Both the position numbers and the translations under genes were made by a program. Under the pieces are notes generated by a model, which saw nothing but the letters and a program-made list of their open reading frames with translations, had not been told where the DNA came from and searched no databases. Of a stretch of 26,945 nt of DNA, positions 1 to 7,726 are shown one piece after another. The first letter of the stretch is position 1. Each line of letters begins with the position of its first letter. Source of the DNA: Gammaproteobacteria bacterium (GTDB lineage: Bacteria; Gemmatimonadota; Gemmatimonadetes; Longimicrobiales; Gaopeijiaceae). The stretch is from contig JAHEKL010000005.1 of NCBI GenBank assembly GCA_024638345.1, forward strand, positions 1 to 26,945, read 5' to 3'.

Positions 1-218
1 TTGACCGCGAGCCTCTCCCCTACGGGATAGCCCAGCTGCAGGCCCATGTTGGGGCCCGCGTCCGCCAGCTTCGCCAGACGTCCGGTCGGTACTGCCACAC
101 CCGCGCGACCCTCGAACGAGGCCCGCTGTTGAGCATTCACGCTCACCGGGATCAGCACGAGCCCCGACAATACCACCGCAAGCGTGAGCGCCTTTTCCTG
201 CAAGACCGAGTGCTTCAT
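1..218 (-). CDS. Exported probable outer-membrane beta-barrel protein (N-terminal part only)
   Basis: This gene reads leftward out of the window, so only the first 72 codons are visible. The start at 218 is fixed by a strong ribosome binding site, AGGAGGG, six bases upstream. The product opens with MKHSV, a hydrophobic stretch at about residues 9-26 and a cleavage-like VNAQ site near residue 30. It continues RASFEGRAGVAVPTGRL and then GLQLGYPVGERLAV. A mature protein that begins with a short glycine-containing strand and a VPTGRL-type turn is the usual opening of small outer-membrane barrel proteins of the OmpX/OmpW-like type. That assignment is inference from the N-terminus alone. Cargo and function cannot be told, and the end of the gene lies outside the window. 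Confidence 0.6.
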   Translation of the reverse strand, partial: MKHSVLQEKALTLAVVLSGLVLIPVSVNAQQRASFEGRAGVAVPTGRLAKLADAGPNMGLQLGYPVGERLAV

Positions 219-599
219 CGAACCCTCCTGCTCCTTCGACCTGGGCTCTTCGGCGACGAGCCATGTGTTTTTGTTTCGAGCTTGTCTTTCGCCCTTGCGG
301 GCAGGCTCGGCCCGCCGGGCCGACCTCGATTCGCTGAGAATCTGGAGAGGTGGTTGAAGCATGAGGCATGCCAGCGCCCCGTAGAGCTGTAACAGTCTAT
401 AAGTAAACAACTTGTGCCGGAGGGTCTTTCGCTGTCGAATATGAGCCGGACGTGGCGATTGTCGACGAAATGCCCAGGAGCCGTTCAGATCATGGGTTTT
501 CTGGCGGCGGCGAGAATCGCCACACCACCGTGGCAGATTGCCACGAGTCCGGATGAGGAGGACCGGATGACGAAGGAGTGGAGCGGTGAGGGAGGGGGA
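219..599. other. Gene-free stretch with small hairpins
   Basis: I see no convincing gene here. It separates two minus-strand genes and would hold the promoter and leader of the gene starting at 218. An AT-rich patch at about 390-412 is the only promoter-like composition, and no clear -35/-10 pair is readable. Perfect small inverted repeats occur at 307-323 (TCGGCCC, loop GCC) and 529-545 (CGTGGCA, loop GAT). The second lies downstream of the small membrane-protein gene ending at 600 and could help end its transcript, but no T-run follows it on that strand. Confidence 0.5.
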
Positions 600-809
600 T
601 CAGCCGGGCTTGGACCCTCCGGCGTTCGGCGGCTTTCCGTCCTCTCCCTCTGCGGGCCCTCGTCCTTCAGCCCAGTCGAGTAGAGCGGAAAGAACGTGCT
701 TCGCACCCGGTGCCCGCCGAAGCAATGCCCACCGAGCCAACCCGGAAATCGCTCCCCCGGCAAAGAGGATGACCAGCAGGAGCAATACGATCTCTCCGAT
801 CCCGAGCAT
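600..809 (-). CDS. Small single-helix membrane protein (69 aa), unknown function
   Basis: The start at 809 was chosen because the protein then opens directly with MLGIGEIV and a long hydrophobic helix, residues 5-20, rich in Leu, Val and Ile. A GGAGAG lies about nine bases upstream. The helix is followed by a basic patch (LLRRAPGAK, residues 29-37), a short amphipathic stretch around residues 38-48, and a Gly/Pro-rich polar tail. The layout, N-terminal anchor then amphipathic segment then polar tail, superficially recalls TatA-type proteins, but the TatA FG hinge motif is not seen, so I do not assign it. Third-position GC is about two thirds, consistent with coding. Longer in-frame starts upstream add a poorly structured leader. 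Confidence 0.45.
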   Translation of the reverse strand: MLGIGEIVLLLLVILFAGGAISGLARWALLRRAPGAKHVLSALLDWAEGRGPAEGEDGKPPNAGGSKPG

Positions 810-1001
810 TCCCAGATCTCTCCGGCTGGACATACGGACTGCGCTGGGCGGATCAACATGTCCCCGAGCTCCGATGCGCAGCAAGAGCGCGAAGTCAGGA
901 TCCTGATCGAATGCAGCCTTGGCGGTCTCGTGCTAGCGGTGAGAGTTGCCTGTTCGCATCTTGGACTGAAAGGGCTGCAGAAATCTCAAAGGAGAGCGAG
1001 A

Positions 1002-1289
1002 ATGGCTTACGGAATCGTTCATCATTTCCCGGGCGGGAGCGAGGCGCAGTATGAAGCGGTGCTTGCAGCGGTCCATCCGAGCGCCGACACCCTTCCCGAA
1101 GGCCAGATCTTTCACGCCGCCGGACCATCCGAGGGTGGTTGGACGATTACGGCGATCCACGACTCAAAAGAGAGCTGGGAGCGGTTTCGGGACCGAGTCC
1201 TGATGCCGAAGATGCAGGCAGGCATCGCCGGCGGATTCCAGACGCCCCCCCAGGAGATGGAGTTCGACGTGCACAAGCTCGTGAGCTGA
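1002..1289 (+). CDS. Small dimeric alpha/beta-barrel-like protein (95 aa)
   Basis: The ATG at 1002 follows GGAG at 991-994 with good spacing, and the reading frame upstream of it looks non-coding. The product begins MAYGIVHHFPGG, has a YEAVLAAVHP helix, then GQIFHAAGP and GWTITAIHDSKESWERF, and ends EFDVHKLVS. Alternating strands and helices of this kind, with a GWxIxAxHDSxExWxxF segment, match small stand-alone proteins with the ferredoxin-like dimeric barrel fold (antibiotic-biosynthesis-monooxygenase-like). This is family recognition from memory. The enzymatic role, if any, is unknown. There is no signal peptide, so it should be cytosolic. Confidence 0.75.
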   Translation: MAYGIVHHFPGGSEAQYEAVLAAVHPSADTLPEGQIFHAAGPSEGGWTITAIHDSKESWERFRDRVLMPKMQAGIAGGFQTPPQEMEFDVHKLVS

Positions 1290-1355
1290 TCAGAGCCGCA
1301 GGATCGAGGACGAATCGCCCGACGAGGTCAAACCCAGCGAGCCGGAGAAACAACG

Positions 1356-2429
1356 ATGCGAGACACCGCGTTTCTTCTCGTCGCACTGTTCGCAACCGCG
1401 GGTCAGGGGCTGCCATCGACCGCTGCGGGACAATCTCCGACCAGGGATGCCGAGGCGTGGGAGGTCCCGAGGACGCCGGACGGCCGTCCGGACCTTCAGG
1501 GTAACTGGACCAACATGTGGCTCACTCCGTTCGAGCGGGACGGAGACCGAAGCCGCGCGTTCACGTGGGAAGAAGTCGAGGATCTGGAGCGACAGACTGG
1601 AGACTGTCCGGTCAACCCCGGCGCGGTCGAGTGTGGAAGGGAAGACAACACGGCGGATGCCTCTCTGAGCAACGAGCTGCGGTTGAGCGGGGCGGAGTAC
1701 AACGAGGTCTACTGGAATCGGGGCTCGAAAGTCGCGGTCGTCGACGGCGAACCCCGGACCTCCTTCGTGACGCAACCGGCGAACGGGCGCCGTCCACCAC
1801 TCACGCGGGAAGGCGAGAGGCGCATCCAACAGGAGCGGGACTTCCGGAGCCGATTCGGCCCGTACGACCATCCGGAGCTGAGGCCCCTAGGCGAGCGTTG
1901 TGTCATCAACGGCTCGACCTCGGGACCAGCCGGTCCCCCCATCGTCCCGAAGACCTCCTACAACGGCAACTACACGATCGTCCAGACAGCCGATCACGTG
2001 ATGATCATGACGGAGATGATCCACGACGCCCGAATCATCCGGATCGGTGACGGGCCTCGGCTGCCTCCGCACATTCGGCCCTGGTTCGGAGACTCCTGGG
2101 GCCACTGGGAGGACGACACACTCGTGGTCGAAACCACGAACCTTCACCCGGAGCAGACCCTCCAGGGCGTGCCGCCTTCCGAGCAGATGAGAGTGACGGA
2201 GCGTTTCACGCGGATCGACGAGGGGACGATCCGATACGACTTCACCGTGGATGACCCGGTGATGTACACGGAGACGTGGGGGGGAGAGATTCCGTTCGCG
2301 AAGTTGGATGACCTGCTCTACGAATACGCCTGCCACGAGGGCAACTACAGCATGGCCGGCGTTCTGAGCGGTGCGCGCTATCAGGAGCGGACGGAGGCGC
2401 AGGGGACGAGCAATCCCGAGCCTGATTGA
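1356..2429 (+). CDS. Exported PDLQGNWT-family protein, copy 1 (357 aa)
   Basis: The ATG at 1356 is preceded by GGAG at 1344-1347. An N-terminal signal peptide (MRDTAFLLVALFATAG, cleavage near AAGQS) predicts export. The mature protein opens with VPRTPDGRPDLQGNWTN, carries WLTPFER, then ELRPLGERCV, NYTIVQTADHVMI, IRPWFGDSWGHWEDDTLVVETTN, and ends with LLYEYACHEGNYSMAGVLSGARYQER. This is a widespread uncharacterised exported family in Acidobacteriota and Gemmatimonadota (family recognition from memory; no function known to me). Four cysteines are conserved in the copy at 16765-17841, with which it agrees over most of its length. The strand-rich, Trp-rich sequence suggests a beta-structured domain. 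It is followed closely by the TerB-domain gene. Confidence 0.85.
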   Translation: MRDTAFLLVALFATAGQGLPSTAAGQSPTRDAEAWEVPRTPDGRPDLQGNWTNMWLTPFERDGDRSRAFTWEEVEDLERQTGDCPVNPGAVECGREDNTADASLSNELRLSGAEYNEVYWNRGSKVAVVDGEPRTSFVTQPANGRRPPLTREGERRIQQERDFRSRFGPYDHPELRPLGERCVINGSTSGPAGPPIVPKTSYNGNYTIVQTADHVMIMTEMIHDARIIRIGDGPRLPPHIRPWFGDSWGHWEDDTLVVETTNLHPEQTLQGVPPSEQMRVTERFTRIDEGTIRYDFTVDDPVMYTETWGGEIPFAKLDDLLYEYACHEGNYSMAGVLSGARYQERTEAQGTSNPEPD

Positions 2430-2460
2430 GAAACGGTCACCACTCATCGACGCACGTGGC

Positions 2461-2943
2461 ATGCTGATCGACGCGATCCGCTCCCTTCTCGGCTCCGAGA
2501 CGCCTGCCTCGGCAGAGCGCTCGATCGAGCCCGCTGCCGACGTCGACCCGCTCCACGTGGCCGCGTGCGCCCTGCTCCTCGAGGTCGCTCATGCGGACGG
2601 AGAGTTCTCCGCAGCCGAGCGTGCACACCTGGAGGACGTTCTCGAGCGGCACTTCTCGCTCCCCGAAGAGGCGGGTCGAGCGGTGCTCGACCTGGCCGAG
2701 AAGGAGCGGCGAAACGCGACCGATCACTTCCGTTTCACGTCCCATCTACGGCAGAGCTACGATATTGGGCAGAAGATGGTCCTGGCGGAAATCATGTGGG
2801 GCGTCGTTCTAGCGGACGGAGAGATCGCCGACCGTGAGCATTATCTCACCCGCAAGATCTCGAATCTTCTCGGTCTCGAGCCGGGCTACCTCTCTGCCGC
2901 CAAGGCAGCGGCAGCCCGCAAGAGCGAAGCGCCCGATCGATGA
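2461..2943 (+). CDS. TerB-domain protein (160 aa)
   Basis: The start at 2461 (MLIDAIRSLLG) was chosen because the homologous part begins here. The longer frame upstream overlaps the preceding gene and is Arg-rich. The ribosome binding site is weak. The helical protein carries the paired acidic motifs of the TerB/DjlA-N fold: HADGE at residues 44-48 and LADGE at residues 117-121, each followed by helices. TerB-like domains bind divalent metal and occur in tellurite-resistance proteins and in DnaJ-like co-chaperones. Here there is no J domain and no other ter gene nearby, so the name gives the fold and not a tellurite role. It has no signal peptide and should be cytosolic. It starts 31 bases after the preceding gene and is probably co-transcribed with it. 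Confidence 0.85.
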   Translation: MLIDAIRSLLGSETPASAERSIEPAADVDPLHVAACALLLEVAHADGEFSAAERAHLEDVLERHFSLPEEAGRAVLDLAEKERRNATDHFRFTSHLRQSYDIGQKMVLAEIMWGVVLADGEIADREHYLTRKISNLLGLEPGYLSAAKAAAARKSEAPDR

Positions 2944-2989
2944 CACGCCGGGTTCTGGACTCCGAGCTGTTCAGGCCCTAGAGGCGGCC

Positions 2990-3490
2990 ATGCGTCCCGG
3001 ACCCCCCCTCCTCGCGACCCTGTCAGCCGCAGCGCTGTGCCTCACGGCGGTCGGTGCTCGCGCCCAGACGGTGGAGCAGGGGCCGCTCGTCCTCGGTGCA
3101 CCGGTTCCTTCCGATGCGCCGCCGATGGCCAGAGTCATACCTCCCATGCTATCTGAACGGATGTGTCCAAGGGCGTCCGCGGTGACTCGTGGAGGTGTGA
3201 ACTACTGGTTCACCGCAGTTTCCTGGGAGGACGAGGCTCCGATCTGCGGCATTTATGTATGGGACCTCTCGTTCGAGTCTCCGGAGGGGATCCGCGTGGG
3301 GACGGGGCGTGATGTCCTGCTGGAGTACGGGCCCGCCGAGGGAACGGCTTTCGGGGTCTACGAGGCCTTCGCCCTCCCCTCGCAGTGGTTTGCGGCCGTG
3401 CCGCTTCCCGGGCCCGACGATGCGGGTGACCCACCCGGGGAACCGAGCGTGGAGTTCCTGTTTCGCGAGGTCGTCGAGCCGAGCCGTTGA
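2990..3490 (+). CDS. Exported protein of unknown function (166 aa)
   Basis: The start at 2990 gives a clear signal peptide: MRPGPPLLATLSAAALCLTAV then GARAQ cleavage near residue 26. The mature part is about 140 residues, acidic and proline-rich, with two cysteines (MCPRASA and PICGIYVWD) that could form a disulphide outside the cytoplasm. The segments NYWFTAVSWEDEAPICGIYVWDL and FLFREVVEPSR suggest a beta-rich domain. I do not recognise the family. It lies 46 bases after the TerB gene. A 5'-AGAGGCGG element just before the start is a poor but possible ribosome binding site. Confidence 0.65.
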   Translation: MRPGPPLLATLSAAALCLTAVGARAQTVEQGPLVLGAPVPSDAPPMARVIPPMLSERMCPRASAVTRGGVNYWFTAVSWEDEAPICGIYVWDLSFESPEGIRVGTGRDVLLEYGPAEGTAFGVYEAFALPSQWFAAVPLPGPDDAGDPPGEPSVEFLFREVVEPSR

Positions 3491-3593
3491 GCAGGCGCCC
3501 AGCCGAGCTCTTTTCTTGCCGCACGTCTGACCGGGGGGCACTTTTTCCGGACGCATCTGCTCGGCTACCCTTCGAGACCGAGATCACCGGACC

Positions 3594-4025
3594 ATGACCG
3601 ACCATGCCGATCGTCCCGGAGAAGGAAGACGGCCCTGGGTTGGCGGGCTCAAAGCAGTGGTCGGATCGGTCCTCGCCACACTGGCGGTTCGATCCGTAGC
3701 GCTGGCCACACTCGACATTCCCGCGGAGTTTCCTCCACTGGCGGGACCCGGACCGACCGTTTTCCTGACGACCGTTTCCGCGCTGGTGGCCATCGGGGTC
3801 TTCGAAGGGGTGCGCCGATCCGCGAATCGGCCCAAGCGTGTATTCCGGCGGATCGCCGCCGGCGTGCTGCTGGTGTCGTTCGTCCCCGACCTCTCGCTGC
3901 TGAGCGATGGAGCCACGGCAGCCTTCCCGGGCGCGACTCCGGCTGGGGTCGCTACGCTCATGCTGATGCATGTGGTCGCGGCACTCGTCATTGTCTGGTC
4001 TCTGACAGCGCGGGAGCCTGCGTAG
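3594..4025 (+). CDS. Four-helix membrane protein, DUF6069-like (143 aa)
   Basis: The protein has a short polar N-terminus and four hydrophobic segments at about residues 20-40, 55-72, 87-104 and 118-138. Loops contain RSANRPKRVFRR and the motif LLVSFVPDLSLL, followed by GATPAGVATLMLMHVVAA. The VPDL and PGATPAGV...LMHVVAA signatures match the DUF6069 family of small four-helix membrane proteins (recognition from memory). No function is known for that family. Positive residues fall on the loop between helices 2 and 3, which places that loop inside. It is in the same direction as its neighbours, with gaps of about 100 bases on each side. Confidence 0.75.
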   Translation: MTDHADRPGEGRRPWVGGLKAVVGSVLATLAVRSVALATLDIPAEFPPLAGPGPTVFLTTVSALVAIGVFEGVRRSANRPKRVFRRIAAGVLLVSFVPDLSLLSDGATAAFPGATPAGVATLMLMHVVAALVIVWSLTAREPA

Positions 4026-4134
4026 CCCGAAGAAGCGGATCCCTCCAACCACCCTCGAAGCCGTCGTAGACACGAGCCGGGGAGGACTGCGGAAGGCTCC
4101 ACGGCAGAAATCCGAAACTCCAAGCGAGGCAATC

Positions 4135-6723
4135 ATGTTTCATGAGAGCTCGTTGTACGCGACCCGAGTCCGATTGACGAGCGTCGGGCTCATCGTGGCC
4201 CTGACGTTCTTCGTGCATCCGACCGATGGAGTGGGTCAGCCCGCTGACGGGCTCCCCTCGATCGAGGAGAGGACGAGTGGCATGGAGGCCATCTCCGGCT
4301 TCTTCGACCTCTATTGGGAAGAGGCGACCGGATCCCTCTTCTGGGAGATCGACGAGCTCGATACCCAGTTTCTCTATCAGGTGTCGATGGGATCGGGGCT
4401 GGGCAGCAATCCAATCGGTATCGACCGCGGGCAGCTCCGTGGGACCTATGTCCTGGAGGCACAGAGGGTCGGTCCGCGCGTGCTCCTCATGGAGCCCAAC
4501 TATCGCTTTCAGGCGAGAAGCGAAAATCCGACGGAGGTCCAGGCGGTTCGCGACGCATTCGCCCCATCGGTTCACTGGGGCTTCGATGTAGCTGCGGAGA
4601 GCGGTACGGGGGTGCTGGTCGACGCCACGGCCTTCTTCCTCCGGGACGCCAGGGGCGTGATCGAGCAGATCGCCGGAAGCGGACAGGGCAGCTTCGAGCT
4701 CGACTCGTCACGAAGCGCGATCTACCTGCCCAATACCCGCTCGTTTCCTGAGAACACGGAGGTGGAGGCGACGTTGACGTTCACGAGCAGTGACCCCGGC
4801 TCGCTCGTGGACGGAGTCGCCGCGACCGGCAGCGCGGTCACGCTCAGACAGCATCACTCCTTCATCCGGCTCCCCGACGAAGGATTCCGCACCCGAGTGG
4901 CGGATCCGCGCGTGGGGGTGAACGGCCCGACCATCCTCGACTATGCTGCGCCCATCGACGAAGACATGCGAGTTCGCTGGTCGGCCCGACATCGTCTACA
5001 GAAGCGCAATCCCGGCCCCGATCCGAGCGAGCCCATCGAGCCGATCGTCTACTACGTCGACCCCGGGACACCCGAGCCGATCCGTAGCGCCCTCGTCGAG
5101 GGGGCCAGCTGGTGGGCGGATGCCTTCGAGGCGGCGGGCTTCATCGACGCCTACCGGGTCGAAATCCTTCCGGACGGAGTGGATCCCCAGGATATCCGCT
5201 ACAACGTGATCCATTGGACTCACCGAAGGACACGTGGCTATTCGTATGGGAACTCCGTGATCGACCCGCGCACCGGAGAGATCATCCGAGGCGTGGTGAA
5301 CCTCGGTAGTCTTCGGCTGCGTCAGGACTACCTGATGGGACAGGGGCTCGTACCGCCGTTTCCCGGCGGGATCCTGTCATCCGGCGGCTACGGACCGTTC
5401 GGATCTGCCGAAGCGACCGGTGTCGATACCGCCTACTACGAGCCCTGCAATCTCTCCGCCGCTCCGGACATCGAGTATCTCTCGCAGCTCGTACAGGGTT
5501 CCGACCCGGTCGAGATGGCCCTCGCCCGGGTCCGTCAGCTGTCGGCCCACGAGGTCGGGCACACCCTGGGCTTCCCGCACAACTACATGGCAAGCGCGTA
5601 TGGACGCGAGAGCGTGATGGACTATCCGGCGCCACTCGTCGAGATCGACTCGAGCGGCAACCTGGATCTCTCGAACGCGTATTTGCAGCGGATCGGGGCG
5701 TACGACGAGCTCTCCACCAATTGGCTCTATCGGGAGTTCCCGGATGGGACGGACGAGGTCGCGGCGCTGAACGAGATTGCGCTACAGGGGATAGAAGACG
5801 GCCTCATCTACATGGGGCACTCGAACAACAACTTCATCGGTTCAGGACATCAATACGCGAGCGTCTGGGACAACGGCTCCAATCTGGTCGACCATCTGCA
5901 GCACGAGATCCGGGTGCGGGAGATCGGCATGGCCAGCTTCGGAACCGACATGATTCCAGCCGGCGAGCCATACTCGACTCTCGAGCTCGTTCTGCTTCCG
6001 CTGTACATGCATCACCGTTTCCAGCTCCGGTCGGCCGTGCAAAGCCTGGGCGGCGCCGACTATCGATATGCGCTGAAGGGAGACGGTCAGGTTCCGTTCA
6101 CCATCGTCGACGGCGAGGAGCAGCGTGACGCTCTCGAGACGGTGCTCTCCACGCTGGCGGTCGATTTTCTCGCCCTGCCGGAGTCTGTGGTTCGACAGAT
6201 TCCGCCGCCGGCCTACCGCTACGGCGAGGGCGAGGACTTCCCAGGGTACACCGAGCTCCTGTTCGATCCATTCGCGGTCGCCGAAGCGGCCGCCGCCTTC
6301 ACCGTGAACGAAGTGTTGAATCCCCATCGAATGGCTCGCTTGGTCGTATACGGGAGCATGGGTGATTATCCGGACTTGGAAGAAGTCGTGGACCGAACGA
6401 TCGACGCGACCTGGGGGGTGGCCGAGCAACCGACCCAATACGAACAGCGTGTGCTCGAGATCGCTCAACGCGCAGTGGCGGAGGCCCTCATGCGTCAGGC
6501 CAATTCTGCCGGCAATCCTGCGACCGTGCGTGCCGTGTTGTCCGATCGGCTAGAGCGCCTCGCATCCGACATCGAAGCGACGAGCGCACCGTCCCCTCAT
6601 GAACGCTTGGTTGCGGCGGATGTGCGTCGCTGGCAGTCCCGGATCGAGAACACCGTTCCGCCGGATGCCCTAGCGCTGCCGAACGGCGACCCGATAGGTG
6701 GGAGCCCGCGGAGCCCCCGGTAG
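4135..6723 (+). CDS. Exported zinc metalloprotease (DUF5118/DUF5117/DUF4953 type, 862 aa)
   Basis: A GAGG element precedes the ATG. The signal sequence (hydrophobic residues about 15-28) is followed by an N-terminal region starting IEERTSGMEAISGFFDLYW, as in DUF5118/DUF5117. The catalytic zinc site is clear: HEVGHTLGFPH, with His472, Glu473, His476, Gly479 and His482, and a Met-turn SVMDYP at Met495. This is the metzincin pattern HExxHxxGxxH plus Met-turn. The substrate is unknown, and the protein should act in the periplasm or at the outer membrane. Size is typical of the family. The LRR lipoprotein gene follows almost directly, so the two may be expressed together. All catalytic residues are present and no frame disruption is visible. 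Confidence 0.93.
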   Translation: MFHESSLYATRVRLTSVGLIVALTFFVHPTDGVGQPADGLPSIEERTSGMEAISGFFDLYWEEATGSLFWEIDELDTQFLYQVSMGSGLGSNPIGIDRGQLRGTYVLEAQRVGPRVLLMEPNYRFQARSENPTEVQAVRDAFAPSVHWGFDVAAESGTGVLVDATAFFLRDARGVIEQIAGSGQGSFELDSSRSAIYLPNTRSFPENTEVEATLTFTSSDPGSLVDGVAATGSAVTLRQHHSFIRLPDEGFRTRVADPRVGVNGPTILDYAAPIDEDMRVRWSARHRLQKRNPGPDPSEPIEPIVYYVDPGTPEPIRSALVEGASWWADAFEAAGFIDAYRVEILPDGVDPQDIRYNVIHWTHRRTRGYSYGNSVIDPRTGEIIRGVVNLGSLRLRQDYLMGQGLVPPFPGGILSSGGYGPFGSAEATGVDTAYYEPCNLSAAPDIEYLSQLVQGSDPVEMALARVRQLSAHEVGHTLGFPHNYMASAYGRESVMDYPAPLVEIDSSGNLDLSNAYLQRIGAYDELSTNWLYREFPDGTDEVAALNEIALQGIEDGLIYMGHSNNNFIGSGHQYASVWDNGSNLVDHLQHEIRVREIGMASFGTDMIPAGEPYSTLELVLLPLYMHHRFQLRSAVQSLGGADYRYALKGDGQVPFTIVDGEEQRDALETVLSTLAVDFLALPESVVRQIPPPAYRYGEGEDFPGYTELLFDPFAVAEAAAAFTVNEVLNPHRMARLVVYGSMGDYPDLEEVVDRTIDATWGVAEQPTQYEQRVLEIAQRAVAEALMRQANSAGNPATVRAVLSDRLERLASDIEATSAPSPHERLVAADVRRWQSRIENTVPPDALALPNGDPIGGSPRSPR

Positions 6724-6727
6724 CGCC

Positions 6728-7612
6728 ATGGCGCCCATGGGCCCCGTGCGAGTGCCCAGACGGCGACGGCTCGGCCGACTACTCGCCCTCAGCACCCTCC
6801 TCGGATGGGCGCTGGCCTGCTCGAGTGACATCACCGGTCCCGAGACAGCCTTCTGCGCCCGGCGGGGGCCTGCCGCGATTCCGACCTTCGAAGATGCGAA
6901 CCTGGAGTCGAAGATCCGGGAGGTCCTTTCGCTCCGCCCAACGGACGACCTGACATGTGAGTTCGTCGCCGCGGTGACGGATCTCTCCGCCCCGGGCGCG
7001 CAAATCCGAAGTCTGGCCGGAATCGAGAATCTGACCCGTCTGACCACGCTGCGCATCCGAGCGAACTCGATCACGGACATCCGCCCCCTGCGCGATCTCA
7101 CGAGCCTCACGCACCTCAACCTCGCCGCCAATTCGATTAGCGACATCGACCCGTTGGGTGGTCTCACGGAGCTCACGTTCCTCGCCATAAACGACAACGG
7201 ATCCATTGTCGACATTGGTGCGCTACGCGGACTGAGTAAGTTGACTGGAACCCTCTGGATCGCTGGCAACTCGATCACGGAACTGGACGCGTTGAGCGAG
7301 CTCACGGCGCTCTCGAACATCAACGCCTGGGACAACCAGATCACGGATCTGAGCGGCCTGGAAGGACTGACCGGACTTCAGGCCGTTCGCCTGCACTTCA
7401 ACGCGATTACCGATCTGGCTCCGCTCGCAGATCTTCCCGCGCTCCAGTTGGTGTGGCTCCACAACAATCCGGACCTTCGGGACATCCAACCCCTGATCGA
7501 CAACCCGGGCTTGCCGGGCGGGAGCGTCAATCTGGCGGATACGGGCGTGAGCTGTACCGACGTGAACGCCCTCGAGGCCAGGCAGGTCTCCGTGACTTCC
7601 GACTGCACCTGA
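6728..7612 (+). CDS. Leucine-rich-repeat lipoprotein (294 aa)
   Basis: The N-terminus is basic (VPRRRRLGRL), then hydrophobic, ending ALAC at Cys31, a plausible lipobox, so the product is probably lipid-anchored in the envelope. From about residue 75 there are seven to eight repeats of about 22 residues following LxxLxxLxxLxLxxNxIxDIxP, the internalin/SDS22-like type. Such repeats form a curved binding surface for proteins. Two cysteines after the repeats (GVSCTDVN and SDCT) may form a cap disulphide. The ATG at 6728 is preferred. An in-frame GTG at 6698 would overlap the protease gene by 26 bases, and ATG 6737 is also possible. It starts four bases after the protease stop, suggesting translation coupled to it. 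Confidence 0.88.
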   Translation: MAPMGPVRVPRRRRLGRLLALSTLLGWALACSSDITGPETAFCARRGPAAIPTFEDANLESKIREVLSLRPTDDLTCEFVAAVTDLSAPGAQIRSLAGIENLTRLTTLRIRANSITDIRPLRDLTSLTHLNLAANSISDIDPLGGLTELTFLAINDNGSIVDIGALRGLSKLTGTLWIAGNSITELDALSELTALSNINAWDNQITDLSGLEGLTGLQAVRLHFNAITDLAPLADLPALQLVWLHNNPDLRDIQPLIDNPGLPGGSVNLADTGVSCTDVNALEARQVSVTSDCT

Positions 7613-7665
7613 TCGGGAGTCGGACGGTGGGTCATCGACGAATCGAGGACGTAGGAACATAGGAA

Positions 7666-7696
7666 AGCCCCGCCCGGCACTGGGCCGGGCGGGGCT
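7666..7696 (-). terminator. Strong GC-rich hairpin between convergent genes
   Basis: A perfect 13-base-pair inverted repeat (arms 7666-7678 and 7684-7696, five-base loop) sits between the plus-strand LRR gene and the minus-strand FAH-family gene. Read on the minus strand the stem is followed by TTTCCT, a short T-run, so it should end the transcript of the FAH-family gene. In the plus direction no T-run follows, so termination there would be weaker. Confidence 0.75.
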
Positions 7697-7726
7697 CGAC
7701 AGCGTCGGGCCTGCTGGAGCCCGCGC

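Noticed and set aside
244..276. GGCTC/GAGCC hairpin followed by a T-rich stretch on the plus strand
   Set aside because: No plus-strand gene lies upstream for it to terminate, and the five-pair stem is weak.
567..683. 38-codon ORF with an AGGAGG ribosome binding site on the plus strand
   Set aside because: It is antisense to the small membrane-protein gene and reads as low-complexity Ser/Gly/Pro; a good ribosome binding site alone is not enough.
2461..2943. Tellurite-resistance locus
   Set aside because: Only a TerB-type domain is present, with no other ter gene nearby, so a resistance role is not supported.
3517..3546. Terminator-like TGCC/GGCA stem followed by five T residues after the exported unknown gene
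   Set aside because: Only four base pairs with a long loop; the T-run is suggestive but the stem is too weak.
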